The notes beneath the pieces are model-generated. The model was not told the origin of the DNA. It ran no database searches and saw nothing but the letters and a program-made list of their open reading frames with translations. From Pseudomonas sp. WS 5079 (GTDB lineage Bacteria; Pseudomonadota; Gammaproteobacteria; Pseudomonadales; Pseudomonadaceae): DNA of 64,000 nt. Below are positions 60,143-64,000 of the stretch, one piece after another. The DNA lies in NCBI RefSeq assembly GCF_012985465.1, contig NZ_JAAQWN010000009.1:186001-250000 (forward strand), in the 5' to 3' direction. The translations under genes and the position numbers were made by a program. The first letter of the stretch is position 1; every line of letters starts with the position of its first letter.

Positions 60143-62092
60143 ATGCGGCTGTTCCTCTGTGAAAAACCCTCCCAGGCCAAGGATATCGCGGCCGTGCTCG
60201 GCGCCCGGCGCCGGGGCGACGGTTGCTGGCTGGGAACCGACGTCACCGTCACCTGGTGCATCGGCCACCTGCTGGAAACCGCCCCGCCCGATGCCTACGA
60301 CGCCAAGTACAAGCGCTGGGTGCTGGCCGACCTGCCCATCGTCCCGGAAAAATGGAAGATGACGGTCAAGCCCAAGACCGCCAGCCAGTACAAGGCGGTC
60401 AAGCGCCTGCTCGGGGAAGCCCGGGAACTGGTGATTGCCACCGATGCCGACCGCGAGGGCGAGATGATCGCCCGGGAGCTGGTGGAGCATTGCCGCTATC
60501 GCGGGCCGATCCAGCGCCTGTGGCTGTCGGCTCTGGATGATGCCTCGATCCGCAAGGCCCTGGCCTCGTTGAAGCCTGGCGCAGACACCTTCAGCCTCTA
60601 CCATTCGGCCCTGGGCCGCTCACGTGCCGACTGGCTGATCGGCATGAACATGAGTCGCCTGTTTACCCTGCTCGGCCGCCAGTCCGGCTATCAGGGCGTA
60701 TTGCCAGTGGGCCGGGTGCAAACCCCGACCCTGCGCCTGGTGGTGGACCGCGACCGCAGCATTGCCGACTTCGTCCCGGTGGCTTACTGGGCAATCGACG
60801 TCGAACTGCTGGACCAGCAGATGCGCTTTATCGCGCAATGGCGCGCCGCCGACGATCTCTGTGACGATCAGGGCCGCTGCCTCAACCCGGAGCGGGCACA
60901 GCAGGCGGCAACGGCGATGAGCAATGCAGCCAGCGCGCGCCTGGTGAAGCTGCGCACCGAACGCATGCGCGAAGTGGCACCGCTGCCCTTTGACCTGGGC
61001 ACGCTGCAGGAGATCTGCTCGAAGAAACTCGGCCTCGGCGCCCAGGAAACCCTGGATATCGCCCAGTCCCTCTACGAAACCCACAAGGTCATCACCTACC
61101 CACGCAGCGACTGCGGCTACCTGCCCGTGAGCCAGCATGGCGACGCGGCGACAATTCTCGCGGCACTGGGCCGCGCCGACCCGGCGGTAAATGCGCTGAT
61201 GCCACACCTCGATGCGCAACGCCGCTCCCGTGCCTGGAACGACGCCAAGGTCAGCGCCCACCACGGCATCATCCCCACCGGCGCCGGCAAGGACCTCGCG
61301 CAACTGACCGGCAAGCACCGCGCCGTCTACACCTTGGTCCGCGCCCGTTACCTGGCGCAGTTCCTGCCCAACCACGAATACGACCGCACCCAGGCGGATT
61401 TCGACTGTGCCGGTGAAGCCCTGCGCGCGGTAGGCAAAGTGGTGGTGGAGCCGGGCTGGAAGCGCGCCTTGCCCGAAGCCCTGGCGCCCAGCAAGGGCCG
61501 CGAGGCGCCGGCGCCACAGCCTTTGCCAGCGTTGGTGCAGGGCCAGGATTATGCAGTGGCGAAGGTCAACCTCAAGGACCTGTGGACCCAACCGCCCAAG
61601 CCTTTCACCGAAGGCGACCTGATCAAGGCGATGAAGAACGTCGCCAAACTGGTGGAGGACCCGTTGCTCAAGCAAAAGCTCAAGGACACCACCGGCATCG
61701 GCACCGAGGCGACGCGGGCCGGAATCATCCAGGGCCTGCTGGACCGTGGTTACCTGGTGAAAAACGGCAAGGCACTGTCTGCCACACCGGCGGCCTTCAG
61801 CCTTATCGACGCGGTGCCCAGGGCGATTGCCGACCCCGGCACCACGGCGATTTGGGAGCAGGCCCTGGACATGGTGCAAAGCGGTGAGATGAGCCTGGAA
61901 GAGTTTGTCGCCAAGCAGGCGGCCTGGATGAGCAAGCAAGTGGCCCGCTGCAATGGTATGCAAATGACCATCAGCGGCCCGGCCAGCCCGGCAGGCCGTG
62001 GCGCCGCCCCCTGGAAAAACAAACGCAAGCCGGCCAAACGCAAGGCCGGCGCCAGCCCGAAACGGGCGGCAAAACCAGCAAACAAGGGCTGA
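60143..62092 (+). CDS. topB: DNA topoisomerase III
   Basis: A 649-residue type IA topoisomerase, close to the E. coli TopB length. The Toprim domain has FLCEKPSQAKDIAAVLG and the acidic DADREGEM, the active site Tyr319 lies in VITYPRSDCGYLP, and GIGTEATRAGIIQGLLDRGYL precedes a Lys/Arg-rich tail (about 620-649) for DNA binding. The start at 60143 (MRLFLCEKPS) is chosen because Toprim begins there; the 38-codon upstream frame is intergenic. It resolves DNA strand entanglements and recombination intermediates. Confidence 0.95.
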   Translation: MRLFLCEKPSQAKDIAAVLGARRRGDGCWLGTDVTVTWCIGHLLETAPPDAYDAKYKRWVLADLPIVPEKWKMTVKPKTASQYKAVKRLLGEARELVIATDADREGEMIARELVEHCRYRGPIQRLWLSALDDASIRKALASLKPGADTFSLYHSALGRSRADWLIGMNMSRLFTLLGRQSGYQGVLPVGRVQTPTLRLVVDRDRSIADFVPVAYWAIDVELLDQQMRFIAQWRAADDLCDDQGRCLNPERAQQAATAMSNAASARLVKLRTERMREVAPLPFDLGTLQEICSKKLGLGAQETLDIAQSLYETHKVITYPRSDCGYLPVSQHGDAATILAALGRADPAVNALMPHLDAQRRSRAWNDAKVSAHHGIIPTGAGKDLAQLTGKHRAVYTLVRARYLAQFLPNHEYDRTQADFDCAGEALRAVGKVVVEPGWKRALPEALAPSKGREAPAPQPLPALVQGQDYAVAKVNLKDLWTQPPKPFTEGDLIKAMKNVAKLVEDPLLKQKLKDTTGIGTEATRAGIIQGLLDRGYLVKNGKALSATPAAFSLIDAVPRAIADPGTTAIWEQALDMVQSGEMSLEEFVAKQAAWMSKQVARCNGMQMTISGPASPAGRGAAPWKNKRKPAKRKAGASPKRAAKPANKG

Positions 62093-62216
62093 AATACCGA
62101 AAAAAGTCGGGTAATGACGCTTTTCAAGCGGATATACGCCGCTTTAGGTCTTGCTCTGGCGCCAGCGGTCTAGGATTCTGTAGGAACTGCCTAATAACAA
62201 AACCGGGGTGGCCACC

Positions 62217-62657
62217 ATGAAGACCGTCGCACAGTTGCTCAAGTCCAAGGACCAGAAGAATCAGGAAGTCCATACCATCCAGTGGAACCACACCGTGTTT
62301 GAGGCGCTGGTGGTGATGGCAGCGAAGAACGTCGGCGCTTTGCCGGTGGTCAAGGACGACAAGGTCGTTGGCATCATCAGTGAGCGCGACTACGCGCGTA
62401 AACTGATTCTCCATGGACTGTCCTCGACGAGCACACAGGTCCACCAGGTGATGAGTTCACCGGCAATCACCGTGGACACCCACAAAAGCGTCGAAGACTG
62501 CATGGGTATCATGACTGACGGCCACCTGCGCCACCTGCCCGTGGTGGAAGGCGGAGAACTGCTGGGCCTGCTGTCCATTGGCGACCTGGTCAAGGAAGCC
62601 ATCGCTGAACAGGCTGCCCTTATCCAGCAATTGGAACAGTACATCCGCGGCGAATAG
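62217..62657 (+). CDS. Two-CBS-domain protein
   Basis: A 146-residue protein consisting of a CBS pair: VFEALVVMAAKNVGALPVVKDDKVVGIISERDYARKLI and SVEDCMGIMTDGHLRHLPVVEGGELLGLLSIGDLVKEAI. Such stand-alone Bateman modules bind adenine nucleotides and regulate partner proteins. The ATG at 62217 is preferred over a GTG three codons earlier. No obvious partner gene is adjacent. Confidence 0.9.
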   Translation: MKTVAQLLKSKDQKNQEVHTIQWNHTVFEALVVMAAKNVGALPVVKDDKVVGIISERDYARKLILHGLSSTSTQVHQVMSSPAITVDTHKSVEDCMGIMTDGHLRHLPVVEGGELLGLLSIGDLVKEAIAEQAALIQQLEQYIRGE

Positions 62658-62699
62658 CATTTACCAAAACACCTCGAAGCCAATGTGAACACAGGCTTA

Positions 62700-62790
62700 T
62701 GTGGGAGCGGGCTTGCTCGCGATAGCGGTGGATCAGTCAAAAAAATTACTGACTAATCCACCGCTATCGCGAGCAAGCCCGCTCCCACAT
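62700..62790. repeat. Inverted REP pair after the CBS gene
   Basis: TGTGGGAGCGGGCTTGCTCGCGATAGCGGTGGAT and its reverse complement flank a loop containing CAGTCA and TGACTA. Between here and 62896 I see nothing gene-like. Confidence 0.83.
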
Positions 62791-62896
62791 TAGATCACTG
62801 GAAGGGTCCAGCATCGCCATGCTTACCCCGACTCCCCGGCACAAAAAATGACGCCCAAGTCACCTTTTCCCAGACCGCCCTCTCTTCTGCAAAAAA

Positions 62897-62959
62897 TATG
62901 TAGTGATCAAAAATAATCACTACATAACCGTTGACGTAACCATTTTGACCTTGCATGAT
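62897..62959 (+). promoter_or_regulatory. Inverted repeat and sigma-70-like promoter
   Basis: TATGTAGTGAT (62897-62907) and ATCACTACATA (62916-62926) are exact 11-bp arms with an 8-nt A-rich spacer. Five nt later comes TTGACG (62931-62936), a 17-nt spacer and CATGAT (62954-62959). The inverted repeat is placed like an operator for this promoter, though an upstream terminator is also possible. Confidence 0.5.
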
Positions 62960-63288
62960 TCAAGCGTCTCCCGGATCGGGAGCGTTGGTAACACGCGTTT
63001 TGAACAAGCTCGTCTGACCGCCGAGCTGTTTTTCCGGATGTGCACTGCCCACAAGGCAGATTGATGAAGCTGACCGGCCCGAAAGGATCGGTACAAGAAG
63101 CTCAAATGCTGCTTGTCTTCGTTATGAAACCATTGCGTAGCAGTTCATCAGAAACACTACATGCATCAGGTTCAAGACCCTGCCCGTATTTGGCAGACCG
63201 TTTCTGACGCCCGGTTTTCGCAACCGGAGACAACTAACGTGGATTAACGAATCAACTGAAGATCGCCAACTGGTCAAGGGGCTTACAC
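62960..63288 (+). other. Long untranslated leader, possible cis-RNA or sRNA
   Basis: About 320 nt separate the predicted promoter from the next start codon. The segment opens with CTCCCGGATCGGGAG, a GC hairpin, and contains no convincing gene; I saw only frames of 20 and 33 codons without RBS. It may carry a structured leader or a separate small RNA. Confidence 0.35.
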
Positions 63289-63618
63289 ATGAATCTGAAC
63301 AACCAACCAACTATCGATGAATTGGCTGAGATGTTCGCAGCGCAGAAAGACACACTCGACGACCATATCCTGTGGATTGGTAAATCGGGCGAAGTGCAAA
63401 TTGACTGCCTGGCGCCCCATACCGAAGAAGCCGAGTTCGACCGCAATAACCGTGAACTGGCGGCGCGCCTGAAGATGTACCGCCGCGGCCAGGGTTATGT
63501 CGGTAAAAAGGCCGCTGCCGATCGCAACTTTATTGAGCAGGTCTTCGATACACTTAACAATGCCTGGGAGTCGTTCAAGGACAACTCGCAAGTTAAAGTG
63601 ATTGACCGCTACTACTAA
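63289..63618 (+). CDS. Unrecognised 109-aa acidic cytoplasmic protein
   Basis: The protein starts MNLNNQPTIDELAEMFAAQKD and has no signal peptide or membrane segment. Predicted helices surround a short beta stretch (HILWIGKSGEVQIDCLAP), and it ends in VKVIDRYY. I do not recognise the family. AAGGGG lies 7 nt before the ATG, and codon use matches the neighbourhood. It is monocistronic, with a long leader upstream and a REP pair after it. Confidence 0.8.
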   Translation: MNLNNQPTIDELAEMFAAQKDTLDDHILWIGKSGEVQIDCLAPHTEEAEFDRNNRELAARLKMYRRGQGYVGKKAAADRNFIEQVFDTLNNAWESFKDNSQVKVIDRYY

Positions 63619-63633
63619 GAATAACTAGACCTT

Positions 63634-63724
63634 TGTGGGAGCTGGTTTGCCTGGGATAACCGTTTAACGATCAACAGAGTTGTTGAATGTTAGATAGCTA
63701 TCGCTGGCAAGCCAGCTCCCACAT
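63634..63724. repeat. Inverted REP-like pair between the 109-aa gene and lysR
   Basis: TGTGGGAGCTGGTTTGCC and GGCAAGCCAGCTCCCACA. The forward copy is degenerate; the inner arms are not well conserved. Confidence 0.7.
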
Positions 63725-63738
63725 TTGTTTGTGTTGAC

Positions 63739-64000
63739 TTAAATCCCCGGGAATCGCCCCTTCTGCGCTTCGCCCCTGAAGATATCAAACAGTGCCTGCG
63801 CCGCCGCCGACAGCTCATGTCCTGGTTTGGTCAGCACCCCAATCGGCCGCTCGATCACGGGATCACCCAAGGTGATGCAACGGGCACCTGCCTCTTCCAT
63901 CTGCTGCGCGCACAATGCTGGCACGGCGCTGACGCCCAGGCCGCTGGCGACCATCTTGCCCACCGTCGCCAATTGATGGCTTTCCAATGCCACCGGCAGC
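63739..64000 (-). CDS. LysR-type regulator, partial (N-terminus beyond window)
   Basis: Eighty-six C-terminal residues of a LysR effector-binding domain, with the frame open to the window edge. VALESHQLATVGKMVASGLGVSAVPALCAQQM is the conserved second-subdomain segment, followed by PVIERPIGVLTKPGHELSAAAQALFDIF. The HTH and target genes lie outside the window. Confidence 0.85.
   Translation of the reverse strand, partial: LPVALESHQLATVGKMVASGLGVSAVPALCAQQMEEAGARCITLGDPVIERPIGVLTKPGHELSAAAQALFDIFRGEAQKGRFPGI

Overview
The window reads as a chromosomal segment of a fluorescent Pseudomonas, most likely the P. fluorescens group. This is inferred from high GC, the bkdR-bkdA1-bkdA2-bkdB-lpdV operon, the PQQ ethanol-oxidation island, and about twenty copies of the GTGGGAGCxGGCTTGCCxGCGAT REP family in intergenic gaps. 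I see no rRNA, tRNA, CRISPR array, insertion sequence or prophage. Both ends cut a gene: an HlyD adaptor on the left and a LysR regulator on the right.

Layout. 1-4.6 kb: MFS/HlyD efflux pair, a 136-bp tandem REP array and a DASS anion transporter. 4.7-20.2 kb: a complete periplasmic alcohol-oxidation island. It holds ercS, ercA, a 23-residue pqqA, exaC, a zinc metallohydrolase, a SoxYZ-like carrier, cytochrome c550 (exaB), exaA, a pentapeptide-repeat protein, an EraR-like regulator preceded by a 39-residue ORF, a CXXCW-family protein, erbR, the ercS'/nahK kinase and nosP. 20.4-24.8 kb: a porin, then a sulfide-detoxification set (TSUP exporter, sulfide:quinone oxidoreductase, persulfide dioxygenase). 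24.9-31.8 kb: branched-chain amino acid catabolism (bkd operon and ilvE). 31.9-39.1 kb: a double GNAT, then ctlX, ornithine cyclodeaminase, a basic amino acid ABC importer and an Lrp regulator. 39.3-41.4 kb: a DUF4130/radical-SAM pair under a LexA-type box. 41.5-50 kb: FKBP, nitrilase plus duplicated membrane protein, an SLT lipoprotein, stress-type proteins, a PAS-LuxR regulator, an MFS transporter and an RcnB-like protein. 50.2-64 kb: XRE-cupin regulator plus glutamate-polyamine ligase, an AlkC-like protein, a DUF3857 transglutaminase, LysR/GMC oxidoreductase/MHS transporter, topB, a CBS protein, and an uncharacterised 109-residue protein behind a long leader.

The strongest new observation is in the PQQ island. 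Four minus-strand transcription units (pqqA-ercA-ercS, exaB to exaC, the 39-aa ORF-eraR, and nosP-nahK) each carry an 18-bp element close to CCAGTACCAAAGTAGCAT. In all four a -10-like hexamer follows exactly 22 nt later and a start codon 51-81 nt away. A weaker copy faces exaA. This predicts one activator, probably the LuxR-type ErbR, switching on PQQ precursor supply, electron transfer, aldehyde oxidation, signalling kinases and the nitric-oxide sensor together. The neighbouring EraR-like regulator has Gly where the phospho-acceptor Asp should be, and no EraS-type kinase gene lies beside it. Other candidates for follow-up are the SOS-boxed radical-SAM/DUF4130 operon and the nitrilase plus internally duplicated membrane protein.
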